A stretch of 64,000 nt of DNA. Source: Natronospirillum sp965602035 (GTDB taxonomy: Bacteria; Pseudomonadota; Gammaproteobacteria; Pseudomonadales; Natronospirillaceae). Within the stretch, counting starts at the first letter, position 1; every line of letters starts with the position of its first letter. The stretch lies in assembly GCA_965602035.1 (NCBI GenBank), contig OZ271919.1, positions 620,001-684,000 on the forward strand, written 5' to 3'. The notes beneath the pieces were generated by a model. The model had not been told where the DNA came from. It saw nothing but the letters and a program-made list of their open reading frames with translations, and did not search any database. Of the stretch, positions 33,811-41,706 are shown piece after piece. The translations under genes and the position numbers were made by a program.

Positions 33811-34443
33811 TCAGTCCAGCAGGTAGGCAATTTTGTCGTTCATGACGGGGATCGACTCCTCGGTGAACAGCAGCAGAAGATCACAGTTCACATCGTGGTT
33901 TTCGACCGCGTAGGTGATTTCAATACCCAGCGTCTTCTGCCAGCCGTGGCCGGCCGGTCGCAACAGGTCACGAATAGGCTTGTGCTGACCCAGCACTGTG
34001 GGATGTCCCTGGCTGAACCCGGTGTCAAGCTGCTCGGAGAAGCTCTTCAGAAAGGCGCCAACCAGTATGTTGGCAACGTCCATGAGCAGCTCCACATGCA
34101 TTTGCTCGGTGTGTTCCCCTTCATACTGCATCAGTGCCGCAATTTCTTCGAAGGTGGAATCGTTGAAGATAATCAATGCCTCACCGGCGATACCACCACC
34201 CGCGAAGCCCTGGCATACGGACGAGGCGGCCTCTTCCTGGTCGAGCGCCTGCAGCGTCTGATACAGATCATTGATATTGACCAGACTGACCCGGGGAATC
34301 GGCAACCGGATGAACACATGAAGGAGTCGCGCCAGCAGCTCGGCCGCCTGCCCCATGGCAATATTGGCAATCTCCTGATAGCAGTCGTACTGGTCTTCCG
34401 ACAGCGTCAGTTCAGACGTGGTGGTCCGCGTCGTAGTGCTCAT
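33811..34443 (-). CDS. CheC-like chemotaxis phosphatase family protein
   Basis: A 210-residue CheC/CheX-superfamily protein. The first phosphatase motif E-x2-N is in QEIANIAMGQA (Glu24, Asn27); the second is D-x2-N in MDVANILVG (about Asp123, Asn126), conserving the general charge and the catalytic Asn. CheC enzymes dephosphorylate response regulators such as CheY. Here the partner is probably the single-domain receiver encoded immediately upstream, whose stop overlaps this start by four bases. No CheA, CheW or receptor gene is nearby, so the module may serve something other than flagellar chemotaxis. Confidence 0.82.
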   Translation of the reverse strand: MSTTTRTTTSELTLSEDQYDCYQEIANIAMGQAAELLARLLHVFIRLPIPRVSLVNINDLYQTLQALDQEEAASSVCQGFAGGGIAGEALIIFNDSTFEEIAALMQYEGEHTEQMHVELLMDVANILVGAFLKSFSEQLDTGFSQGHPTVLGQHKPIRDLLRPAGHGWQKTLGIEITYAVENHDVNCDLLLLFTEESIPVMNDKIAYLLD

Positions 34444-34805
34444 AAAAGTCCATAGCGGCTGAGGACAGAATGGAGTACCTCAGCCGTCGCCGGTTTGCGG
34501 ATGAACTCAAGGGCACCGAGCTGGCGCACCCGCTCGATGGCTTCCGCCTGGACATCGCCGGAGACCACGATCACTACGGTCGGAAGATCATTCGCACGAA
34601 TCTCCTGAAGCAATTCGTAGCCGTCCATCTCCGGCATGGTGAGATCCAGAAACGTCACCTCGGCCTCGCCGGCGCGGATAATTGCGAGTGCCTCGTTGCC
34701 GTTTTCGGCGTATTGCACGTCAATGTCCCAGTCTTCCGGCAGTGCGCGGGCCAGTTGTTTGCGGGCCATTCGCGAATCATCGCAGATAAGGACAGACGTC
34801 GGCAT
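34440..34805 (-). CDS. single-domain response regulator (CheY-like)
   Basis: A 121-residue receiver domain with nothing else attached. The acidic pocket is Asp9-Asp10, the phosphorylation site Asp54 in FLDLTMPEMDG, Ser82 in VVSGD and Lys104 in FIRKPA. It has no output domain, so it works by binding a partner, presumably the CheC-like protein or the cyclase downstream. I chose ATG 34805 (GGAGTCACC upstream); the longer frame adds 25 unconserved residues. It is the first gene of the REC-CheC-DGC operon. Confidence 0.88.
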   Translation of the reverse strand: MPTSVLICDDSRMARKQLARALPEDWDIDVQYAENGNEALAIIRAGEAEVTFLDLTMPEMDGYELLQEIRANDLPTVVIVVSGDVQAEAIERVRQLGALEFIRKPATAEVLHSVLSRYGLL

Positions 34806-34907
34806 GGCGTGAGGTGACTCCGTGTGAACACAGTTAGGGATCAGTGGCGGTAGAGTGCCAAAGCCCCGGTCAATGCGCAAGTTATGACCAGTTGAGAGAC
34901 CAGTGAG

Positions 34908-35555
34908 TCACTCGATGCCGAGTAGCTTGTGTGTCTGCAGTGTCAGACGCCATTGAGGGTGGCGCTGACAATACTCGATGGCCGCCCGTGTTGCCGACGA
35001 ATCGGTGGCAATGGTTCGGGCATCCGGCGGGTTTTTCGGCGACAGGAAATAATGTGTTGCCGGAAGGTCGGCGTACCGTTCGGGTGGGGCGTCTTCCTGC
35101 GGGTAGACCAGCTTCAGTTCGTCGCATTGCTCGACCACCACCGTCGCGGTGCCCTTGGGTGACACACAGAGCCAGTCAATACCGGGCGGGGGACGTACAG
35201 TGCCGTTGGTTTCCACAGATATGCTGAAGCCAGCCGCGTGCAGCGCGCCGATCAGAGCGGTGTCGACCTGCAGCAACGGCTCACCGCCGGTACAGATGAC
35301 ATGGCGATGCGGCTGACCCGCCGGCCAGAATGCGGCGAGGTGGTCAACCAGCGCCTGTGCTGAGCCGAAACGACCACCACCTGCGCCATCGGTGCCCACG
35401 AAGTCAGTGTCACAGAAGCGGCACACGGCCGACTCCCGGTCTTTTTCACGGCCGGACCAGAGGTTGCAGCCGGCAAAGCGGCAGAAGATTGACGCCCGTC
35501 CGGTCTGGGCACCTTCGCCCTGCAGCGAATAGAAAACTTCTTTGACCTGATACAT
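34908..35555 (-). CDS. queE: 7-carboxy-7-deazaguanine synthase (radical SAM)
   Basis: A 215-residue radical SAM enzyme that converts carboxytetrahydropterin to 7-carboxy-7-deazaguanine in queuosine biosynthesis. The N-terminus VKEVFYSLQGEGAQTGRASIF is diagnostic. The cluster-binding cysteines are in FAGCNLW and, after a 14-residue insertion, CRFC, giving C-x14-C-x2-C, which is the QueE variant rather than the CxxxCxxC of most radical SAM enzymes. TGGEPLLQ and SVETNGT are also present. queC and queD are not in the window. It lies about 100 bases upstream of the REC operon. Confidence 0.93.
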   Translation of the reverse strand: MYQVKEVFYSLQGEGAQTGRASIFCRFAGCNLWSGREKDRESAVCRFCDTDFVGTDGAGGGRFGSAQALVDHLAAFWPAGQPHRHVICTGGEPLLQVDTALIGALHAAGFSISVETNGTVRPPPGIDWLCVSPKGTATVVVEQCDELKLVYPQEDAPPERYADLPATHYFLSPKNPPDARTIATDSSATRAAIEYCQRHPQWRLTLQTHKLLGIE

Positions 35556-35608
35556 GACTTACCGCTGACCAAGAACGCGGGCGCATGATAGCCGAACCAC
35601 CTGTGCGG

Positions 35609-35929
35609 TCAACGGTTGGGCAGGCGAAGGTGTGGCCAGCGCCAGGCGAGATACCAGCACAACAGCCAGTTACCCATGAAGAGATAGAGCAGCCCGAACA
35701 CGATCAGGTGCGGCCGTGAGGGCTCCAGGTAGAACAGTAACAGCAGGGCAAGACCGAACCCGAGATAGAGATCCACCAGAGTGACCTTGCCCCAGATCAG
35801 GCCGCCGATGACGGGCCCCTGGTCAAACAGGCTGGCGGTGAAAGCGGCCTGGATAATCATCGCCAGAAAAGCAGCTCCGGCCAGCCAGAGCAGGGCGCGC
35901 ACCCAGCGCTCAGCGATCTGCGTACTCAT
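35609..35929 (-). CDS. small inner-membrane protein, DUF1475-like
   Basis: A 106-residue protein with three hydrophobic segments (about 9-27, 48-66 and 74-94) and a GPVIGGLIWGKVTLVDLYLGFGL centre. Size, topology and its place at the end of a photolyase-cfa cluster fit the DUF1475 family, which has no known function. Its start lies 20 bases inside the preceding gene, so it is likely translationally coupled. Confidence 0.6.
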   Translation of the reverse strand: MSTQIAERWVRALLWLAGAAFLAMIIQAAFTASLFDQGPVIGGLIWGKVTLVDLYLGFGLALLLLFYLEPSRPHLIVFGLLYLFMGNWLLCWYLAWRWPHLRLPNR

Positions 35930-36620
35930 AACGTATCTCTGCCTCTATCAGGTCGCCGTTGCGGCGGAAATTGGTGATGCCATTGAACTGCAACAGACGG
36001 GGCGTGTCGGCGGTGTCATAGATCGCGGTCAACGGGTCGACAAACCAGCGGGCAATCTGACTGGCCGGCTCGATGCGCACCTGCACCTGATCACGGTTGC
36101 TCGACTCCACAACGGTGCGAAACGTGAACGTGCGGCCTGCGCCCAGTGACAGGAACTCGAACTCGATACGACCATTCTGTTCCAGTTCACTGAATCGGTC
36201 GATCAGGAATCGATCAAACGCCGCATCGAAAATCACCGCGCCGGGATTGTCGATTTCTGCGGCCTCGTTTCTGGGCTCGCTGGCGTCCACGCGCTGGCGG
36301 TAAATGCCGTCTTCCCAGCGGCCGGTAATGGTGGTGTCGGTTTCGTAATCCACCCAGTCGAGTTCCGGCAGGTAGGGGAAGCCGAGATTGAACCTCAGCA
36401 CCTTGCGGGCCAGTTCCGACCCGTCGGGTCGGTAGTAGTGCACAACACGCTCGCGCGGCTGATTCTCCGTGGCCTCGGAAATCACATGATATTCGGTGTA
36501 GATCGGCTCTCCGGAGGCAGGGTCGGTCGCTTCTCCGCGAATCTGCCAGTCTGTCGGCTGCGCCATTGCAATGAGCGAGCTGAGCAGTCCGGTGAGCAGA
36601 AGCATGGTGCGGCAGAGCAT
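35910..36620 (-). CDS. exported protein of unknown function in the phrB-cfa cluster
   Basis: A 236-residue protein with a signal peptide (MLCRTMLLLTGLLSSLIAMA, cleavage before Gln). I chose ATG 36620, which has AGAGGA ten bases upstream; in-frame ATGs at 36647 and 36680 would lengthen the N-terminus without a better site. The mature protein is rich in beta-like alternation and charged residues (YHVISEATENQPRERVVHYY) and I recognise no domain. Its position between DUF2878 and DUF1475 suggests a periplasmic lipid- or membrane-associated partner of the cluster. Confidence 0.6.
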   Translation of the reverse strand: MLCRTMLLLTGLLSSLIAMAQPTDWQIRGEATDPASGEPIYTEYHVISEATENQPRERVVHYYRPDGSELARKVLRFNLGFPYLPELDWVDYETDTTITGRWEDGIYRQRVDASEPRNEAAEIDNPGAVIFDAAFDRFLIDRFSELEQNGRIEFEFLSLGAGRTFTFRTVVESSNRDQVQVRIEPASQIARWFVDPLTAIYDTADTPRLLQFNGITNFRRNGDLIEAEIRYEYADR

Positions 36621-36684
36621 GGTCAGGTGTCCTCTGGCATGAATCATTGCGTCAGTCCTGTCGGTCACGGGGTAGTGCATGAGG

Positions 36685-37200
36685 TCAGCCGGGCGTACTC
36701 AGTGGCGGATCCTCCGCAGCGGCGCCGCGTCGGGCAAACCAGTGCCGGCCTGCCACGAACGCGGGAAATCCGATGGCCCACCAGATGGCGAAGGCAATAA
36801 TCCCGCCCGTGGTCATGGGTTCCGCCGCACCCAGCGCCGCGCCGGTTACATAGGAAAGCGGGCCGGATATCGCACCGAGAACGGCCTGGAACCACCATTT
36901 CGGAATGCGGTACAGCAGATGCCAGATCACATCGGCAAATCCGACCCAGAGCACCAGTAGCCAGAGTGGTCCCAGCACCGTATTGTGATTGAACTGAATG
37001 AAGCCGGTGGCCTGCAGCGCCAGATCGATGCTATAGCCCAGCAGCGCGACCACGCCGATGTAGATCAGCGCCCGGTGCGAGGCCCGATACAGCACCAGAA
37101 AACCCATCGGAAGCAGCCACAGCAGAGAGACGAGATTGCCCGACAGAACGGTCACAAACCAGGTGACCTGATAGCCGACCGCATGCACCCATGGCTTCAT
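36685..37200 (-). CDS. DUF2878 membrane protein
   Basis: A 171-residue hydrophobic protein with about five membrane segments. The LGPLWLLVLWVGFADVIWHLL and GAISGPLSYVTGAALGA blocks are typical of DUF2878, a family found almost only in photolyase/cfa clusters. The function is unknown. It overlaps the cfa stop by four bases. Confidence 0.78.
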   Translation of the reverse strand: MKPWVHAVGYQVTWFVTVLSGNLVSLLWLLPMGFLVLYRASHRALIYIGVVALLGYSIDLALQATGFIQFNHNTVLGPLWLLVLWVGFADVIWHLLYRIPKWWFQAVLGAISGPLSYVTGAALGAAEPMTTGGIIAFAIWWAIGFPAFVAGRHWFARRGAAAEDPPLSTPG

Positions 37201-38438
37201 GGCAGGAACGACGCGTTCTGGTTTTCAGGCTTGGTGAGCAGGAGCTGCGATACGCCGATGTTGCGCTCAAGGAAGCCGCCTTCACAGTACGCGAAGTAAT
37301 AGTTCCAGAGCCGCTGAAAACTCTCGTCATAGCCCAGGTTCAGCAGGGTCTCGGATTTGCGGTTGAAGCGGACACGCCAGTCACGCAGGGTGCGCGCGTA
37401 GTGCTCACCGAAATCTTCCAGATGGCGGATGGTCATGCTGCTACGCCGCGCCACTTCTCTGGCCAGGCGTTCCACACTGGGGAGCGCCCCGCCCGGGAAT
37501 ATGTATTTCTGGATGAAGTCCACATTCTTGCGGTAGTGGTGATAGCGCTGGTCGGCAATGGTGATCGCCTGCAGCAGCATGGCGCCCGATGGCTTCAGCA
37601 AGCGGTCGCATTGGGCGAAGTAGGTGCTGAGGAATTCATGGCCCACCGCTTCGATCATTTCCAGCGACACCAGTTTGTCGTACTGGCCGGTCAGCGCCCG
37701 GTAATCCTGCTTCAGCAGGGTGATCCGGTTTTCCAGGCCTTCTTCCAGGATTCGCTGCCGGGCATAGGCATACTGCTCTTCCGAAATCGTAGTCGTTGTG
37801 ACCTCGCATCCGTAGTGCTTCGCCGCGTATATGGCCATGCCACCCCAGCCGGTGCCAATTTCGAGCAGGTGATCGGTCGGTTTCAGTGCCAGTTTATCGC
37901 AGATTCGCTGAAGGCGGTGCTGCTGTGCGTCTTCCAGTGATGCCTCAGGTGCCGGGTAGATGGCCGCCGAATACATCATGGAATGATCCAGAAACTGCTC
38001 GAACAGGTCATTGCCCAGATCATAGTGAGCCGCAATGTTGCGCCGCGCCTGGTTCAGCGTGTTCTGGTTGAGACGATGATCCAGCCAGCTCACCATGCGC
38101 CGCACGCGCGACAGAACCGGGTGGGGCTCCAGCGTTTTGAGGTTGCGCGCAAACACCCGCACTACCTGTGTCAGGTCGTGAGTGTCCCAGAGTTTCATGA
38201 CGTAGGATTCGGCAGCGCCCAGGCCGGCTCCCAGCACAAATTCCTTGTAGACCGCGGGATGACGGATTTCCACACGGGCCTGGCAGTCGCTCTCCGGTGA
38301 GCCGAAGCCCCAGGTTTGATCGCCGTCTTCAATGACCAGGTAACCGTCGGTTATGCGGTCGAGCGCCCGGAACATGAGACGGCGCCAGTACTCCGGTGCG
38401 CGCTGTCCGGGCAGTGCCTGTTCACCCGTCAATTTCAT
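37197..38438 (-). CDS. cfa: cyclopropane-fatty-acyl-phospholipid synthase family methyltransferase
   Basis: A 413-residue S-adenosylmethionine enzyme that adds a methylene group across double bonds of membrane lipids, protecting them from acid and oxidants. The SAM site is LLEIGTGWGGMAIYAA; AAHYDLGNDLFEQFLDHSMMYSAAIY and the C-terminal FIQKYIFPGGALPS and NYYFAYCEGGF are the family's other landmarks. The start at 38438 follows a strong AGGAGGAATC. It overlaps DUF1365 upstream and DUF2878 downstream by four bases each. Confidence 0.9.
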   Translation of the reverse strand: MKLTGEQALPGQRAPEYWRRLMFRALDRITDGYLVIEDGDQTWGFGSPESDCQARVEIRHPAVYKEFVLGAGLGAAESYVMKLWDTHDLTQVVRVFARNLKTLEPHPVLSRVRRMVSWLDHRLNQNTLNQARRNIAAHYDLGNDLFEQFLDHSMMYSAAIYPAPEASLEDAQQHRLQRICDKLALKPTDHLLEIGTGWGGMAIYAAKHYGCEVTTTTISEEQYAYARQRILEEGLENRITLLKQDYRALTGQYDKLVSLEMIEAVGHEFLSTYFAQCDRLLKPSGAMLLQAITIADQRYHHYRKNVDFIQKYIFPGGALPSVERLAREVARRSSMTIRHLEDFGEHYARTLRDWRVRFNRKSETLLNLGYDESFQRLWNYYFAYCEGGFLERNIGVSQLLLTKPENQNASFLP

Positions 38439-39229
38439 CGTCTGATTCCTCCTGGAGGGTGCGGGTGGTACGGAACCTTTTTCCACCACAACTGAAACGC
38501 GTTTTTGTAGATGCCCCATAATACGTGCCAGGTCATCATGGGATATTGGCGAAGTACGCGCCCCAGATTTTTTCGGTTCACCGGTTGCCGCTCCAGCTGC
38601 ATCCAGGCTGTGAACAGGTGCCCATTTTCATCATCGGTGTGTAAGGCCATTCGCAGGTGATCACCCGGCACGCCGAAACTCCAGCGATAGGACTGCTCCA
38701 GGGGCATGAACGGACTGACGTGGAACTGCTTGTCGACGTCGAAGTGCCACTGGCCATGCCGATGGCCGGTTGCCGGGATGCCGCCGCTGGTTGATCCGGT
38801 TGTGAGTACATATTGATACCGGTCATGCCAGGGGGTGTTGGTGACCTCAGGCACAATGGCAGCCGGTTCAGGGTCATCGCGGTCTGCAAATACATAGTAA
38901 AAGGTCACCGGGCTGAAACCGACACCCCAGGTACGCCACTGGGTAAGCATCCGAATGGCCGGTCTGCCAAGCGCCAACTGACAGTGCTGATTGACCAGGG
39001 CCAGCAGTGATTCCCGCAGCGGTTGTTCGGCTGGGCCGTAATAGTCGGCCCGCCGAAACCAGCTGATATTGCGCCGGCCGTTACTCCAGAGCGGATGTTG
39101 TTCAGCGATAGCGTCGAGCTCATCCAGATCGGAGTACACCATGTAAACCGGGTACTCGAGCTGATGGGCGCGAGGGCGTTTACGGATATGGCCGACCCGA
39201 CCCGTGTAGATGCCGCTATGCAGACTCAA
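38435..39229 (-). CDS. DUF1365 family protein
   Basis: A 264-residue protein that matches DUF1365 through SGIYTGRVGHIRKRPRAHQLEYPVYMVYSDLDEL, the middle FSPVTFYYVFADRD, EVTNTPWHDRYQYVL and KQFHVSPFMPLEQSYRW. DUF1365 is nearly always fused or adjacent to a FAD-dependent amine-oxidase-like protein and a Cfa enzyme, which is the case here, suggesting a joint role in modifying fatty acids. It overlaps cfa by four bases and the oxidoreductase by 14. Confidence 0.9.
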   Translation of the reverse strand: MSLHSGIYTGRVGHIRKRPRAHQLEYPVYMVYSDLDELDAIAEQHPLWSNGRRNISWFRRADYYGPAEQPLRESLLALVNQHCQLALGRPAIRMLTQWRTWGVGFSPVTFYYVFADRDDPEPAAIVPEVTNTPWHDRYQYVLTTGSTSGGIPATGHRHGQWHFDVDKQFHVSPFMPLEQSYRWSFGVPGDHLRMALHTDDENGHLFTAWMQLERQPVNRKNLGRVLRQYPMMTWHVLWGIYKNAFQLWWKKVPYHPHPPGGIRR

Positions 39230-40487
39230 ACCCGTTTACTCCGAGGTTACGGGCGACCCGCAACGCGCTGTTGACGCCGTCTTCATGAAACCCGTTGAAC
39301 CAGTAAGCGCCACAGTAGTGCGTGCGTTGATGGCCGCTTATGGTCTCGAACTGACCCTGGGCGTGAGTGCCCTCCGGCGAGAATACCGGGTGACTGTAGC
39401 GAAAGCGTTTGATGATTTTCTGCTCGTCTATCGGCTGGTTCGGATTCAGTGTGACACAGAATGTCTCGGGCGCCGAGTCAAAGTTCTGCAGACGGTTCAT
39501 GTTGTAAGTGACTGAGACGGGCAATGATTCCCGCTCCGGAATGTGGTAGTTCCAGGCTGCCCAGGCCAGCCGCCGCCGCGGCAGTACGCTGGCATCAGTA
39601 TGAAGAATGACGTCATTGACCGTATACGGAAGGGCCCCGAGAACCGCTTGTTCCTGTGCGCTGGGTTCGGCCAACACCGCGAGTGCCTGATCCGAATGGC
39701 AGGCCAGAACCACCTGGTCATAGGTCTCGGTGCCGCCGTCGCTGATGACGGTGACGTTGTCGCCGTTGCGGTCAATACGCCGTACCGGGTCGTTGAGGCG
39801 TATGCGGTCCCGGTACGGGCGTGTAATGGGCTCTATGTAGGCTTCCGAGCCGCCGGTCAATGTGTACCATTGCGGCCGGTTGCGGACTGAGAGCAAGCCA
39901 TGGTTGCGGAAGAAGCGAATGAAGAAAAGCGCCTGGAAGCGCCGCATGTCGGCTTCGCTGGCTGACCAGATGGCGGCGCCCATGGGCACGATATACTTGC
40001 TGACAAACCAGTCGCTGAACCCGTGGCTGTCGAGAAACGCACCCAGAGTGAGGCTGGCGTCGAGATCACCGGATTCGGCCAGGTCGGTCGCGAGTGTATT
40101 GAAGCGAAGTATTTCGCGGATCATTCGATGAAAGCGAGGCCGCAGCAGGTTGCGGCGCTGTGCAAACAGTGTATTCAGATTGCTGCCGCAGTATTCGAGA
40201 CCGCTTAACCCACATTTGACCGAGAAGCTCATTTCGGTCTTTTCGGCTGCAATGCCCCCGAGGTTGTCCAATAACCGATGAAAGTTAGGGTAGGTCCAGT
40301 CGTTGAACACGATAAACCCGGTATTGACCGGCCATGTCTGCCCCCCGAGTGTGATCGATTCCGTATTGGTATGGCCGCCCAGGGTGTCCTCTGCTTCGTA
40401 CAGGGTCACATCGTGGCGACGGGAGAGCAGGTAAGCGGTGGTCAGCCCTGAAATGCCGGAGCCAACGACTGCAATCCGTTCTTTCAT
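39216..40487 (-). CDS. FAD-dependent oxidoreductase (amine-oxidase/NAD(P)-binding family)
   Basis: A 423-residue flavoprotein. The N-terminal dinucleotide-binding motif is IAVVGSGISGLTTAYLL, then LYEAEDTLGGHTNT. Other conserved blocks are FIVFNDWTYPNFHRLL and VVLACHSDQALAVL. It is the standard partner of DUF1365 and Cfa and probably oxidises or desaturates a lipid acyl chain; the substrate is unproven. The stop lies 14 bases inside DUF1365. The SDR gene ends four bases upstream. Confidence 0.88.
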   Translation of the reverse strand: MKERIAVVGSGISGLTTAYLLSRRHDVTLYEAEDTLGGHTNTESITLGGQTWPVNTGFIVFNDWTYPNFHRLLDNLGGIAAEKTEMSFSVKCGLSGLEYCGSNLNTLFAQRRNLLRPRFHRMIREILRFNTLATDLAESGDLDASLTLGAFLDSHGFSDWFVSKYIVPMGAAIWSASEADMRRFQALFFIRFFRNHGLLSVRNRPQWYTLTGGSEAYIEPITRPYRDRIRLNDPVRRIDRNGDNVTVISDGGTETYDQVVLACHSDQALAVLAEPSAQEQAVLGALPYTVNDVILHTDASVLPRRRLAWAAWNYHIPERESLPVSVTYNMNRLQNFDSAPETFCVTLNPNQPIDEQKIIKRFRYSHPVFSPEGTHAQGQFETISGHQRTHYCGAYWFNGFHEDGVNSALRVARNLGVNGFESA

Positions 40488-40491
40488 TCAG

Positions 40492-41268
40492 TCATTTTCC
40501 TTCTGAAACATGAGGTTGCGTGTTGCGGCTCAACTTCTTGTTGAGCGCATACTGCCACGCCAGGGGCAGCCGACCGATAAGCTGCAGCCATATGGTGAAG
40601 CGTCGGGGAAAACTGATATGTGTTCGGTTACGGCGCACACCGCGCGCGATCCGCCGGGCTGCTGACTCGCTGCTGACCAGAAACGGCATGGAGAAATCAT
40701 TGCGCCGGGTCAGCGGTGTGTCGACGAAACCGGGCGAGACCACCTGCACGCGTATGCCTTCGCCACCCAGGTCGGCTGCCATCGTGCCCAGCCAATAGGT
40801 GAACGCGGCTTTGGAGGCACCATATGCCTGTGACCGGGGTAGCGGTGTGAAAGTGACGCTGGAACTGATGCCAACAAGTCGGGCTGCTTTCGAGCGTCGC
40901 AAGAGCGGCAGAGCGGCATGCGCCAGTTTAACCGGGCCCAGGAAGTTGGTGCCTATCACTCTGTCGTACAGAGCCGGTTCCGGGTCCTCCTTCTCCAGAT
41001 CAACGTATTCACAGGTGCCGGCATTGATCACCAGCCAGTCCAGCCCGTGCCCGGCTGCTGTGACCTGCTCGATGGCATCAGACCGGCCCTGCTCGTCGGT
41101 GATATCAAACGGCACCACGGTGATGGATTCCCGTCCGGCGGCGATCGCCTCGAGTTTGTCCGCGGAGCGCGCGCTGATAAACAGGTGACCGGCCTCGCGG
41201 GCCCATTCCTCAACAAGGCTTGCACCGATACCGGTCGATGCACCTACCAGCCATACAGTCGGTTTCAT
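40492..41268 (-). CDS. short-chain dehydrogenase/reductase
   Basis: A 258-residue classical SDR. The cofactor motif is VGASTGIGASLVEEW (G-x3-G-x-G) and the catalytic residues are Ser in GISSSVTF and Y-x3-K in QAYGASKAAF. It probably reduces a carbonyl or oxidises an alcohol with NADP(H). The start at 41268 precedes a conserved beta-strand; an in-frame ATG eight codons upstream is less likely. It overlaps the NTF2-like gene by four bases, which puts it inside the photolyase-cfa operon. Confidence 0.88.
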   Translation of the reverse strand: MKPTVWLVGASTGIGASLVEEWAREAGHLFISARSADKLEAIAAGRESITVVPFDITDEQGRSDAIEQVTAAGHGLDWLVINAGTCEYVDLEKEDPEPALYDRVIGTNFLGPVKLAHAALPLLRRSKAARLVGISSSVTFTPLPRSQAYGASKAAFTYWLGTMAADLGGEGIRVQVVSPGFVDTPLTRRNDFSMPFLVSSESAARRIARGVRRNRTHISFPRRFTIWLQLIGRLPLAWQYALNKKLSRNTQPHVSEGK

Positions 41269-41687
41269 TGGCCCATTTTTCCTTTGATCCATTGGATGAT
41301 GCCGCCTATGACGGGCAGATTCTCATACAGCATGGCTCCGGCGTCGAAGTAATCATGATGCAGTATGATTGTATCGTCACGCAGGCGGAAGTGAGTCATA
41401 CCATTCACCGTCACTGACCGCCCGCCTTTCAGCCGAGGGTGAGAGACCGTCATCGTCCAGGTCATCATCAGATCGTTGCCGCTCTGCACGCTGTCGCCGT
41501 AGTCGAAGGAAATGGAGCGTACATTGCGGTACAGACGACCGAAGTACGCTTCCAGCGCCGTTTTCCCCTCGATTCGATGAAACGGATCAATAAACACCGC
41601 GTCCTCGGCGTAAAGTTCGCCGAGTTCACCGCGTTGAATGGCATCTGCGTCGAGCGACTGAAAACAGCGCTGAATCGCGTCAATCAT
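41265..41687 (-). CDS. NTF2-like/SnoaL-like protein
   Basis: A 140-residue cone-shaped NTF2-fold protein (IDAIQRCFQSLDADAIQRGELGELYAEDAVFIDPFHRIEG, then DYGDSVQSGNDLMMTWTM and HHDYFDAGAMLYE). Such proteins bind a small hydrophobic ligand, and this subgroup occurs in photolyase-cfa clusters. The ATG at 41687 has AGGACA eight bases upstream; an ATG two codons earlier has no spacing. It begins 19 bases after the phrB stop. Confidence 0.82.
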   Translation of the reverse strand: MIDAIQRCFQSLDADAIQRGELGELYAEDAVFIDPFHRIEGKTALEAYFGRLYRNVRSISFDYGDSVQSGNDLMMTWTMTVSHPRLKGGRSVTVNGMTHFRLRDDTIILHHDYFDAGAMLYENLPVIGGIIQWIKGKMGQ

Positions 41688-41706
41688 AATCATTGTCCTG
41701 TTGGGG

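Noticed and set aside
34806..34907. TTGGCACTCTAC as a sigma54 promoter before the receiver gene
   Set aside because: The -24 half looks right but the required GC of the -12 element is missing at the proper spacing.
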